This document shows, piece by piece, positions 53,242 to 63,719 of a stretch of DNA of 64,000 nt. The stretch's first letter is position 1, and each line of letters starts with the position of its first letter. The position numbers and the translations under genes are program-made. Source of the stretch: Adiantum capillus-veneris (taxonomy: Eukaryota; Streptophyta; Polypodiopsida; Polypodiales; Pteridaceae); contig CM043963.1 of assembly GCA_014529385.2 (NCBI GenBank), forward strand, positions 68,535,912 to 68,599,911, written 5' to 3'. The notes beneath the pieces are model-generated. The model was not told where the DNA came from. It did no database searches and saw only the letters and a program-made list of their open reading frames with translations.

Positions 53242-54076
53242 TGGTATGCGCAAATGTCCTCATGGTTTCAAAGACACGGGTTCAGTATGGAAAGATTACC
53301 TCCCTTCCAATACTCGCTTGAGGCTCCATCACTCGCAATTACACGAACGGAGATTAATAAGATCATCTGACAGGATCTTATACAGTTGGATACTAAGAGG
53401 ACATGGGTAGACCCTACAAAGAATTGGGCATGAAGATGGCTGACTACAAAGAAAACTTCCTACAACTATCTGAAGATGGATTTGTGATTCGCCCGAGTTA
53501 CATGGATACCCACCTATCTCATGGTTTGAGATGTGCTATTGGTCAGATTCGTACATCCTCACACCAGTTGGAAATTGAATTTGGCAGATTTAGGGAATCC
53601 CACCTAAAAGCAGTATTGGCAAGTTATGCGGAATGGAGCCGGAGACAGAAATACACTACATATGCCACTGCACAGTATACTATGAGATACGTGGGCGTTT
53701 TCACTGCCTCTTTAAAGAAGGCTTTGGACCTCTAGATAGAATCATGCAATACCAAGATCAAAGATGCTTAGGCTTGTACCTACTGGAACTACATCGGCAC
53801 AGGGATAGTCTAATGAGAAGACAAAGAGCACTACAGCCTCAGAGGCAGATCACAGATTTCTTCGGATCGAGAGAAGCAAGAGTGGAAGGGGAAGCAAGAG
53901 GCCAGCAGCCAACACAAAGGAGTACCCACATTCATACCAAAGGCAACCTAATTGACAGAGCGATTGAGCTTAGGAAATGGAGACGACCACGACCAAGAGG
54001 CAGAAGCACACTTCACCGGAGGAGACTACAACAAAGGATTAGAAGCATTCTAGCCAGACACTCAGAATGCTCCTAA
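53242..54076 (+). pseudogene. LINE L2 ORF2: C-terminal region with CCHC knuckle and PIP-like motif
   Basis: After the stop, the frame gives WYAQMSSWFQRHGFSMERLP, then with shifts YMDTHLSHGLRCAIGQIRTS and the knuckle (C.MEPETEIHYICHC around 53630-53660). 53633-54073 encodes EIRGRFHCLFKEGFGPLDRI, QRQITDFF at 53840-53863 (QxxIxxFF, a PIP-box pattern) and a basic tail (RKWRRPRPRGRSTLHRRRLQ) that may bind nucleic acid. Stops at 53367 and frameshifts near 53400 and 53620. Confidence 0.8.
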
Positions 54077-54240
54077 GAAGTTTATTTAATACCTTGTATT
54101 TAGTTTTTCACATTCACTTTCACACTTTTCACACCTAGTACTTTAGTACTAAGGTACCCAGACAGATTCACCACTTTGTATCAGTTTGGTCTCATAGGTC
54201 ATTCTGGCCTTTTGAAGACGTTAATATAACATTTCATTTC

Positions 54241-54243
<3 letters not shown>
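54077..54243 (+). other. LINE L2 3' UTR
   Basis: Contains the family 3' block GTCTCATAGGTCATTCTGGC, then TTTTGAAGACGTTAATATAA and CATTTCATTTCATTT, leading into the CT run. Confidence 0.8.

Positions 54244-54313
<70 letters not shown>
54244..54313. repeat. (CT)n microsatellite between LINE L2 and LINE L4
   Basis: 70-base perfect CT run; L2's 3' end on the left, L4's truncated RT directly on the right. Confidence 0.97.
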
Positions 54314-54316
<3 letters not shown>

Positions 54317-56542
54317 GGATGGGCAGAGAGAGAGGGCATACGGGCAACAGGACAAGCAGGGTTCAGGAGAGGTTTCTCCACTCGTGACCAAATTTTGACA
54401 CTCAGAGCCATTATTGAGGAGGGTAGACACCATGGCAAGATGATATATTGTAGCTTTGTGGATTTCCGCAAAGCCTTTGATACAATGCACGAGCCAGACT
54501 CATACGCAGATTGCAAGACATGGGGGTCCCCACAGAGGTGATATGGGGGATCCTAGCTTTATACAGGACACTAGTAGGACAGGTACGCACTACTCAGGGC
54601 ATGTCCGACATGGTTCACTCCACCATTGGGGTGAAGCAGGGTTGTCCCCTATCTCCGACTCTCTTTGGGATATATGTAGATGAGTTTTCATATTATGTAC
54701 AAACAGAGGGTGATAGAGGTGCTCAGTTTGCAGGGACATGGATTCCGTTGCTATTATATGCTGATGATATTGTGCTGATCTCAGATTCTCCAGAGGGGAT
54801 GCAACGTCATTTGGATGCATTGCATGTATTTGCACGGGACAGTGGATTGTATATGAACCTTAGTAAGACCAAGGTAATGGTGTTTAACACCACAGCGCAG
54901 TGGGTAAGCAGGTCCACCCCCACTTTTACATATGGTCGAGAGACTGTGGAGTATGCAGATACATACACTTATCTTGGGGCAATTTCAGTGGTCCAGTATT
55001 TTCCCTGAGGCGTGCAGCAGATAGCGATTGACCAAAGCCTATGCAGCATTGGGGAGACTTGAGAGGATATGTTCGCAGGTTCAGTTCCAGGAACCTCGGA
55101 CAAAGCTTTGGCTCTTTGACACTTTGGTCACTTCCGCCATGCTGTACACACTGGAGATATAGGGCCCCTCAGTTGATCATCATAGTAGAGCTGGTAGTAT
55201 TGATGGATGGAGATGTATAAAGAAGCCCTTGGTGTCTATGATTTCTCGGATGATTAGGGCCAAGGCCTCAGTACCACATGACATTGTTAGGGCGGAGCTT
55301 GCTGCTCCTCCATTGGTAGCGAAGGCACTCACTCTATCAGTTTCATTTATGAATAACACTTGGGCTCTCCCTAGAGACAAATATGCTCGATTAGCACTAG
55401 AGTCTTCGCGACAGCTAGCATTGCAGGGAGATAGATCATGTTGGTATGCAGAGATGGCATCTTGGTTTCAGTTCCATGGCTTTAGTATGGATCGGCTACC
55501 CCCATTTCAGTACTCTCTGGATGCACCCTCCATCTCCCTCACTAGGGCAGAGATTACCAAGCTCATCAGACAAGACTTGATTCAGTTGGATACGAAGAGG
55601 ACATGGATAGCACATGAGCTAGGTACGAACATGACTTTCTATAGAGAGCATCTTCTCCAACTCACGGAGGATGGTTTTGTGATCAGACCAGGATACATGG
55701 ATACTCATCTATCCCACGTGATACGATGTGCTATTGGTCAGATACGCACATCCTCGCATCAGCTAGAGATCAAGACAGACAGATTTAGAGGAGTACCCGC
55801 TGAGTCCAGGATTTGTCAGGTGTGCCAGATAGAGCCACAGACAGAGCTACATTACATGTGACTGCCCAGTATACTATGAGATACGAGGCCGCTTTCACTG
55901 TCTATTCAGAGTGGGTTTTGGGCCACTTTCTAGAGTCATGAGATACCAAGATCAGAGATGCCTCGGATTATACTTACTGGAGATTCGCAAACACAAAGAG
56001 GACCTCTTGAAGAGGGGCACAATGAAAGAGATTTAACGACAGCGGAAGATTACAGATTTCTTTCAATCACAGACAGAGGAGTTCGAGCAACCTCCACAGC
56101 ATAACAACACCAGAGGCACCAGAGGCACCAAAGGCATACTGCTTCATCCGGCGATAAAGTTGGGGCAGTCCTCTCGCCCACAGATGAGGGAGCCCTCTTG
56201 ACATCAACACAGATTGCGACAGAGGATCCATACCATATTGGCGCGACATAGGAGCCGTCCCGACAGAGTGCCTACCTTGGAGAACATTGAATCTCTAAGG
56301 CCTTTTGGATACTAATGTATATGTATATGATGCCTCACCTGTCAGAGAGCTCCATTGTATCAGCTCACCCTTTGTATTCCCTTTGAATCAGATTTCACCC
56401 CACCCCTACCCACTATTTTCTTTTCACTGCTTTGTACTTTTTGTACCCAGACCTAGTATTAAATTCACCACATGTAACCTTTTGATCTCATAGGTCATTC
56501 TCGCCTTTTGAAGGCGTTAATATTACATTTCATTTCATTTCA
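54314..56542 (+). mobile_element. LINE L4: 5'-truncated LINE beginning in reverse transcriptase
   Basis: Begins right at the CT run inside the RT (RWAEREGIRATGQAGFRRGF), so endonuclease and ORF1 are absent. Frames: 54511-55008 RT palm (VGQVRTTQGMSDMVHSTIGV, KQGCPLSPTLFGIYVDEF, LLYADDIVLISDSPEGMQRH), 55229-55861 thumb to knuckle (CQVCQIEPQTELHYM then TGA), then QRKITDFF at 56040-56063 and a tail. The 3' end carries GTCTCATAGGTCATTCTCGC then GGCGTTAATATTACATTTC and continues into (CT)n. Several frameshifts and a stop at 56034. More diverged from L2 than L3 is. Confidence 0.86.
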
Positions 56543-56561
56543 TCTCTCTCTCTCTCTCTCT
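56543..56561. repeat. (TC)n run between LINE L4 and LINE L3
   Basis: Short perfect TC run at the end of L4's TTTCATTTCATTTCA tail, directly followed by truncated ORF1 sequence of L3. Confidence 0.95.
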
Positions 56562-59031
56562 AAAGAATTTCTAAAGAAGAGGCCAACTCTTAAGAAAACC
56601 GGACATGACCTTACATTGGCACAAGTGGCACACATGCAAGAGTTGATGCCAAAGATCAAGGCAGCAAGAGAAAAGGGGAAAATCGCCTTTTATAGAGGAG
56701 GGAAAGTAGTGGTTCTGGAAAAGCGCTCATCATGACGGTGCGAAACCTATGGGGCGACGCTCCGGATAGCAACGTGGAATTGTAATGGATCATATAGGCT
56801 AGATGTAGGTGCCTTTGAAGACAGCTTTAGGGACAAAGACATAGTTTTCTACTCAGAGACACACCAGATACCGGGACAGCGTATGCCACATGTGAAGGGT
56901 TATTTATGGGAAACAGCTGGTCGACGAGACAAGAGATCTCTACAGGGTAGCCGGGGTTCAGGAGTAGTAGCAGTCTTATTTAAAGAGGAGTTGAAACCAC
57001 TACTACAGATTATCAGGAAAGATGAGCAAGCAAGGTATATGTGGGTGAGAATGAGAGCCGAGACAGGTAGATTTCTATATATCGCTATATGCTACTTCCC
57101 TCCAAGTACATCAGTCTACTCCTCACCTAAAGGACAATCCCCTTTCTCCATATTGAATAATGACATATGGGAGTTCTCTAGAGATGGAGACATCGTTCTC
57201 TTAGGAGACTTTAATGCCAGAACGGCCAACTCTCAAGCAGTATTCTATGATACTTCTGAGGAAATGCTAAGAGAAGTGGATTTATCACAGGAGGGGCTTA
57301 CTAGAAACTCACAAGTAAAGAACACACTGAATATGGGAGACATCTCATGGAGATGGCAACTATACATGGTTTGGCCATACTTAATGGTCTAGACAATTTC
57401 CCGTTATCTGGGGGATTCACATGCTTCCCGCACAGGCATGGGGCCAGTACAATGGATTCTGTCATGACTTAACCAGGCTTTATTTCTAGTATCGAGGACT
57501 TTAAGGTGGGACCCAGACCGGTTGGGATTGCAGTGGATCATGATCTCTTGACCTTATCAATCTCCTTCCAATACAATGCCTCTCAAGTACAAAGGAAGAA
57601 GACACACACAAGATATACTTTCACGCCACAGACTGATTCAGTCTATGTGGAAAAGATCTATAATAGGATGTGGGCAGCCGAGCCAGTATATATTGTAGAG
57701 GAGATTACTCCTCAGCTAATAGAGATACTACATGGAGCAGCACAAAAGGCATACCCACATACTCAGCCTCATCAGAAGAGAGGATCTGGGAACATGCCTC
57801 AAAACAGTTGGTACGACGAGGAATGCAGAGAGACAAGAACCCAAGTCCAGAAAGAGCTTACACTTGGGATCATCACATATAAGCAGTCTCGGATTGCTCT
57901 TCAGCGTATAGTACGTCGCAAGAAAAGGGCATGGTTAGCCAAACTAGAAAAGGATTTATATCAGCTCTTCTTGAGTCAGGACTCACATGAGGCCTGGCGT
58001 TTATTTCACGAGCACTCATCGCCTCCGACAATTACTTCTCCTGAGATCTGGGGTCAATGTATAACATCATTATATATGGTATCTGGACAGCCTCCATTAC
58101 CAGATCCGCTAGAGCCATGCCCTACTACTAGTACTTTCTTTACTACGGAAATGGTGCAAAAATCCATTGACAAGATGAAGACAAGAATAGCATATGATCA
58201 TGAGGGTTTAGTAGCAGAACATCTGATCCATGCAAGGGATCTACTTCAGAAGTCGTTGCTCGTCTGTTTAATCGGGTCATGTGTGAAGGATTACCTGAAT
58301 CTTGGAAATTATCTACTATCGTACCTATTTGCAAGTGAGGGGATCCTATGATACCCGGGAACTACCGTACCATTATGGTGGGTCACACACTGACCCGATT
58401 GTACGCATCCATTCTAGAACAAAAATTGAGTAGATGGGCAGAGAATGAAGGCATAAGGGCAACAGGACAAGCTGGATTCAGGAGGGGTTATTCCACTTTA
58501 GATCATATTCTTACGCTCACAGCCATTATTGAGGAAGGAAGAGCAAGCGGGAAAAGGATGTATTGTTGCTTTGTGGATTTTCGGAAGCTTTTGATACAGT
58601 AGCAAGAGCCAGATTGATGCGCAAAATGCAAGAGTTAGGGGTCCCCAAAGAGATTATCTGGGGGATCATGGCCTTATACGGGTCAGTAACTAGTTATGTA
58701 CGTACTCCAGAAGGGGATTCCGACATTGTTCATTCCAACGTTGGAGTAAAGCACGGATGCCCACTGTCCCCTACTTTATTTGGTATGTATATAGATGAGG
58801 TATCAGACTACATTGATAGAGAGGGTGACAGAGGTGCTCAACGTGCAGGGTCATGGATCCCTTTGTTGTTGTATGCAGATGATATTGTATTGATAACAGA
58901 ATCACCACATGGAACGCAGAGGCAGTTAGATGCATTACATAAATTTGTGGAGGACAGCGGACTGTCGGTAAATTTGGGTAAAACCAAAGTTATGGCGTTT
59001 AATAACACACCGCAGTGGGTTAGGAGATCGG
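56562..59031 (+). mobile_element. LINE L3: copy closely related to L2, truncated at both ends
   Basis: Starts inside ORF1 (KEFLKKRPTLKKTG) directly at the CT run and is cut at 59031 by an LTR element. ORF1 end 56562-56735; TGA at 56733; ORF2 follows in frame (RCETYGATLRIATWNCNGSY, without the Met seen in L2). Endonuclease 56744-57500, linker and RT 57506-59031 (MGPRPVGIAVDHDLLTLSIS, FPLSPTLFGMYIDE-type and LLLYADDIVLITESPHGTQR). Frameshifts near 57315, 57430, 58250 and 58588. The near identity with L2 marks it as a recent copy. Confidence 0.87.
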
Positions 59032-59312
59032 TGTTGGGTTAAAGGCCTAAATAACCCCTTTTTGTACATTTTTATACTTTGTCCACGTTCATATTGAGCC
59101 GAGACACATTTTTTAAAGGTCACTTATAATAAAAGTGGGAAAACCCAAAACTCACTTATTGAGTTTTCCCCAAAAACGTGAGCTCTCTCTCTCTCTCCCT
59201 CTTCTTCTGCTAGCGCTTCCTCTCTTGCTGGCCTTCGTCTCCCCTCTCTGCACACACACTGCACTTCCTCGCGTGCTCTTTCACTTGCACACACCGCCGC
59301 GCGCGCTCATCA
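59032..59312 (+). repeat. 5' LTR of an unclassified LTR element inserted in LINE L3
   Basis: TGTTGGGTTAAAGGCC marks the start, exactly where L3 stops matching L2. It ends CTCATCA, two bases before a primer binding site. The TGTTGGG start is common in Ty1/copia LTRs, but no copia coding is visible, so the class is open. AAACCCAAAACTCACTTATT and a (CT)n stretch lie inside. Confidence 0.72.
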
Positions 59313-59314
59313 AC

Positions 59315-59329
59315 TGGTATCAGAGCTCG
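59315..59329 (+). promoter_or_regulatory. Primer binding site of the element at 59032
   Basis: TGGTATCAGAGCTCG, the initiator-Met tRNA type. Confidence 0.85.
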
Positions 59330-60104
59330 ATTAGGGTTTGCCCCCAAACCTACAAACGTTGAATTTCAGCCAAGAAGGTCAAAACTTTATCGCAAGATTT
59401 TGCAATTTCGTCGCCAAAGGACTCGTCCCCGGACACTAGAGAGCTCCCGGCAACCCAAATTGACCTAAAACAGGCTGAAATTAGGTCAAAAACAGGAAAT
59501 TACAAGTTATGACAGCGAAAATACAGGTTTTACAAATGATGTATTAAGGTGTGGGAATACTTTTGCTAAGTCTCCGCTACCCGAAAACCCTAAAATTGCT
59601 GAAAAACAAGCCCTAAAACAGGTGTTTTAAGCAAATTTCAGATTTACGCAGGTTTTTGCAAGTGTTTTTATGGTGCGATTACATTCGAGAAAGTGCAAAT
59701 TGATGCAATCTACGCACATTTGACAAATTTTGTCGATGTATGACCATTTGTGGCTAAATTTCATGCAATTTTGATGCTACAAATTGGGGCTTTTGCGCTT
59801 ACATGCTTCTAAAGGCTATGTATTAGCCTTATGTATGTCTTCTGAGGCTAAAAACAACTAAATTCATTGTTTTCGAGCACAAATTCGCTCGCTGAAATTT
59901 CCTGCGCATAAATTTCAGAAATTGAATTTTGTGCCCAAAACGTCCTATTTTGCCCCAAATTGCCTCAGTGACCATTTGGAGCTGTAGTGCACATCTCTGT
60001 GAGGCTATACTCCAATTTTTGCGCATTTTGCCCAAAAATTCAGCGTATTATCCCTCTTATTTTTGTTACACTCTTCTTGATTCATTACAGATGCAGATGC
60101 GAAG
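59330..60104. other. Non-coding leader, no gene seen
   Basis: About 775 bases rich in AATTT and GCAAATT words, no coding motif. It is the internal start of the element at 59032 up to the probable insertion of element J. Confidence 0.5.
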
Positions 60105-60138
60105 TGTGACTAACCCAAGAGGACTCCTGTTCTCGAAT

Positions 60139-60330
60139 GGTCACACCCCTTCGCCCAAAAGACATACCTCTTCGCCAAAAGCCACACTCCTTCGACGACT
60201 GGTCACACCCCTTCACCTTACGGATGCGACTCTTCACCCAATGGTTGCAGCTCTTCGCCGAAAGGATGTGTCTTTTCGCCTAAAGTCATGTCTCTTCACA
60301 AAGAGACATGCCTCTTCACTGATGACTATT
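60139..60330 (+). repeat. About nine degenerate 21-bp tandem repeats in LTR of J
   Basis: Units such as GGTCACACCCCTTCGCCCAA, GACATACCTCTTCGCCAAAA and GATGTGTCTTTTCGCCTAAA follow each other every 19-23 bases. The invariant core is C(T/C)CTTC(G/A)CC. They end eight bases before a TATA box. Confidence 0.8.
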
Positions 60331-60337
60331 CAATTCC

Positions 60338-60346
60338 TATAAAAGG
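60338..60346 (+). promoter_or_regulatory. TATA box in LTR of J
   Basis: TATAAAAGG, with the expected start site about 30 bases downstream. Confidence 0.65.
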
Positions 60347-60480
60347 AACTCTTGTATCACACTTTCAATCAATCAAACACAGAGTCTTCTAAGTCTTGTT
60401 CCAAGTTCAGTTTCAGTTTCTTAAGTCTTGATCATGAGTTTAAGTACTTAATTAAGGATTAGCAACTAAAATCCTTACAA

Positions 60481-60492
60481 TGGTATCAGAGC
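60481..60492 (+). promoter_or_regulatory. Element J primer binding site
   Basis: TGGTATCAGAGC right after the LTR end. Confidence 0.88.
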
Positions 60493-61142
60493 CATTTTTT
60501 TCCGGGACCCGAAGGTTGTGAGCCTCTCACCCTCGCCGCTACTCTCCCCCTTTCCGGAGTTGTATGGAAGCAGAAGAAAAATGGCCAGGACCCATGTCAA
60601 CATGAGGTAATCTTTTTTCAACCACTTACATAAAGATAAGCAGCAGATGGCAGACAGAGTGGGTGTTGCGGCATACCGGTTGCACTCCTGGAGTAAGTCT
60701 CTCCAGCAATAGGTGACTCTTCGCGTGGACGACTTGCGATTTTTCCCATGAAGAGTCGCACCCCCCCCCTTGCGCATCTGACGCGAGCCAGCGCATCCAG
60801 GCGGCCCCTTCACTCAACAACTCAAACACTGCAGCCCACGCTAGCAGCGTTCGAGTTTAATACAGCCAACGCAGCGTTTGGGTTAAAATAAAAAGGCCAG
60901 CACTGGATTAAAATAAAAGGCCACCCTTTTAATTAAAAGGGTTTTTGGCCGGCCGCCCAACCCAACTCTTAAGTGGCACCCTTTGGAGATTAATTAAACA
61001 AAAAAAACAAAAGGCCAACGGCAGCCAGCAAAATGACTAACCAACGCCAGCGTGAAGGAAATCCATCGCTCTCTCTTCTGCTAATTCTCAGCGCCACCAA
61101 TTCTGGCCATCGCCAGGTACGCACGCGGGCTTGTTCAGAGTC
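60493..61142. other. Element J leader, no gene seen
   Basis: 650 bases with GCCAGC and AATTAAAAGG words and a poly-C run at 60760. No supported ORF. Confidence 0.5.
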
Positions 61143-61828
61143 ATGGAAGACGATGCCCTCGACGTTCCCGTCAATTTTCTCTCGTACATAGACGAGGTGC
61201 CCGAAGAAATATTGCCAGAAAATCCTCCTCAAGCTCCCGAAGTGATAATTATACCAAATACCCCCGAACCAGAATCTGTACCCGAACCGGAACCCGCATT
61301 CGAACGGAAGTAATTCTCATTTCGGATTCCCCATCTCCAGTTTCAGTTCCAGAGGAAAGACAGGTTCCCAACTTCATTCCGACACCCGAGCCTGCTCCTG
61401 TACCTGCATTACAGCCAGCAGTGTTGCCACAAAATTACCTGGTTTATGTCACTCATCGGCATGCCTCGCGCTCACAGGGCTGGGTGGTGTGGCATATCAT
61501 AGTTACGTGCGAGCCTCTTCATTTGCCACACTACGAGCACATACTGAGCCGGTACCCCCACTTGGCCTATTCTCTGACGGAGTGTCGCGTGGATTTAGTA
61601 AACGACATCATTTTCCAACAGCCTTTAGTTCGGGTTCACAGCGGGTTACAGCTTCCGGACTACACGCCTTTGACGCCAGACGACACACCTCCTATCGACG
61701 AGGTGGAAGATATCGAGGATTCGGATCTTGGACCAGATTTCTTAGAGGAGTGGGACGCAGCATCAGCAGCAGCTTCACCCTTTTACGGCAACCACACCTC
61801 TCCAGCCTCTCCGAGATATTCCCTCTGA
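61143..61828 (+). pseudogene. Additional ORF upstream of gag in element J (one frameshift)
   Basis: ATG 61143 opens MEDDALDVPVNFLSYIDEVP and an acidic Pro/Glu-rich stretch (PNTPEPESVPEPEPAFE). A single frameshift near 61305 joins it to a frame running from VILISDSPSP to a stop at 61826, with NYLVYVTHRHASRSQGWVVW, HLPHYEHILSRYPHLAYSLT and an acidic tail (DEVEDIEDSDLGPDFLEEWD). About 228 codons in all, ending 9 bases before gag's ATG (61838). I recognise no family. It could be an accessory protein, or an N-terminal gag extension separated by mutation. Confidence 0.6.
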
Positions 61829-61837
61829 GCCGTCAGA

Positions 61838-62882
61838 ATGTCAGAGACAGGCAGTGCTCCACCAGACGATCCGATAGCCATCCTCAGAGAACAGATGTCC
61901 GTCCTCCAGGAGGCCCTCTCCACCGGTCTTGCATCGATGACCGCACGTTTGGATGTTCTGTACACCTTTTCTTCTTCGAGGACACAGCCACCTACCCATT
62001 CAGTTTCTTCGGTAGCACAGTCAGTTCCTGAGCAAGTCGACGCTCCGGAACCAGAGGTAGACAATCCTGAATTGAAATATCTTTTTAAGATAATAAACAC
62101 AGCACAAAAAAAGAAAATAGATGCAAAGTTGCCCGAGCCATACAACGGTCGCCGCGATAAGCGCGTGCTGGACCATTGGCTTTTCAAAATGGAGGTTAAC
62201 TTTTCAAATATTGATCTCATTGAAAGCAAGAAAGTTGCTTTTGGCTAGCTCTCTACTAAAGGATACTGCATTCCTTTGGTGGCGTCGCTACATCAAAGAT
62301 GGAAAAATCACCGCTACTTGGAACAAATTCTGGCGCGTTCTTTGCAAGGCTTTTGAGCCTGCAAATGCCGATTTTCACGCCCGGTCTTCTCTCCGCCGCT
62401 TGAGCCAAACTGGTTTCTTGGCCGCGTACATCTCAGAGTTTCAGAAATTAACTCTTGAGATAGAGACTCTCAATCCTTCCGACAAACTCCACAGTTTTGT
62501 TGACGGACTTAAGCCTTCCCTGCGAGATGATGTCCATAAATTTAACCCTACCACACTGGATGCTGCAATCGCTTATGTTGAGCGTCTTGGTGACAATCGG
62601 CGCCCACTCAGAAGTTTCCTTTCTGGTGATCGAGTTTCCAATTCTGCAAGCTCTTCACAACGTAATTACCAAGGACAAGGTGGTCAGAATCAACGTTCTT
62701 TCTCAGGAGCTCACTCTTCGAGACAATACTCTACTAGACAAACTTCTTTTCGACCCCAATCTTCTGGACAAGCAGCCACTTCCAGAGCCTCCTCTTCGGC
62801 AAATAATCAGAATCGACGAAACAATCGTCCCAATCATAGAAGGAATGGTCGTCGAGATTTTCGACCAAATACGTCCTCTTGA
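61838..62882 (+). pseudogene. Element J gag (one frameshift)
   Basis: ATG 61838 (MSETGSAPPDDPIAILREQM) leads through a helical N-terminus to KLPEPYNGRRDKRVLDHWLF; a frameshift near 62240 joins the frame 62250-62882 with KDTAFLWWRRYIKDGKITAT, FWRVLCKAFEPANADFHARS and FVDGLKPSLRDDVHKFNPTT, a retrotransposon gag domain. It ends in a Ser/Gln/Asn/Arg-rich RNA-binding-like tail. Apart from the frameshift it is well preserved. Confidence 0.82.
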
Positions 62883-63719
62883 CAACAATCCTCTTCATCA
62901 GCTCCTTCAACCTCCAACTCCAACCGTACAAGCTTATGTACAATTTTTCATGGAGATCACAAGTGGTATGAATGCCCCAAGAAGACAAATCCTTCAAATC
63001 CTCGCCAGAATTCTCACATGGAGACCACAATTTCAGAACCTATCCATAGCCAACCTCCTGTCCCAGACAAAGGCAAACAAGCAGCACGTTGTGTTCGAGT
63101 TTCCAAGGTTGTAAGTGCCTTAATGATGAATGCTCGGAATCACGTCACTGCTCCAGTGGATCTTTCGAATCAGGTTCTCAGCCTCCTTGGCTTTGTTGGC
63201 AAGCAGCCAATCAATGTTCTTGTGGATAGTGGGTGTTCTACTAATTCCCTCAGCACATCTTTGATTACTAAATTGTGCCTTCAAACTCAACCTAGTGAGA
63301 CAACTTACCAAGTAGAACTTGCTAATGGTTCCTTCCTCGAGTGCAACAAAAGGATTGAAAAGCTGGATTTTCAGATACAGGATTACCAGGATCAGCTTGG
63401 TTTTTCAGTTATGCCTTTGTCACATTACGACTTGATCCTTGGCCAATCTTGGTTATTTCAGTATGATCCAATAATCAGTTTCGAAGATCACTCAATTCGG
63501 CTCTTTCACAAGCAACAGGAAATAGAGCTTCGTGGTCTTTTCAGTACCAAACCCATTATATTGGTTTCTGCTTTACAAGTCAAACGGCTCGTTCGAAAAC
63601 GTGATTGCGCTACTGCCTTAATCATGTTAAGAGATGTTAAACCCGGTGCAGAAGAAGCAGAAGTTAAATCCTCCTCAAATATTGTCTATTTGCAGCAACC
63701 CTTCTTTCAACCACATTAG
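62883..63719 (+). CDS. Element J knuckle remnant and protease
   Basis: The short stretch CTIFHGDHKWYEC (about 62937-62975) resembles a nucleocapsid knuckle with the second Cys replaced by Phe. The open frame 63018-63716 carries the aspartic protease with the canonical active site INVLVDSGCSTNSLS near 63208, LANGSFLECNKRIEKLDFQI and YDLILGQSWLFQYDPIISFE. It processes Gag-Pol. A stop at 63717 separates it from RT; the frame then stays open. Confidence 0.8.
   Translation, partial: QQSSSSAPSTSNSNRTSLCTIFHGDHKWYECPKKTNPSNPRQNSHMETTISEPIHSQPPVPDKGKQAARCVRVSKVVSALMMNARNHVTAPVDLSNQVLSLLGFVGKQPINVLVDSGCSTNSLSTSLITKLCLQTQPSETTYQVELANGSFLECNKRIEKLDFQIQDYQDQLGFSVMPLSHYDLILGQSWLFQYDPIISFEDHSIRLFHKQQEIELRGLFSTKPIILVSALQVKRLVRKRDCATALIMLRDVKPGAEEAEVKSSSNIVYLQQPFFQPH

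Larger units (their letters stand above)
60105..60479 (+). repeat. Element J 5' LTR (probable)
   Basis: Ends CCTTACA before the primer site. Start placed at TGTGACTAACC because TGT...ACA fits; a longer LTR is possible. It contains the degenerate 21-bp repeats and a TATA box. Confidence 0.6.

Noticed and set aside
61489-62031. 180-codon ORF overlapping the start of J gag
   Set aside because: It is a shifted-frame shadow of the extra ORF and gag; composition is rich in Ser/Arg with no domain.
62497-63114. 205-codon ORF in element J
   Set aside because: Shadow of gag's C-terminal region in another frame; it lacks gag motifs and ends inside the protease frame.
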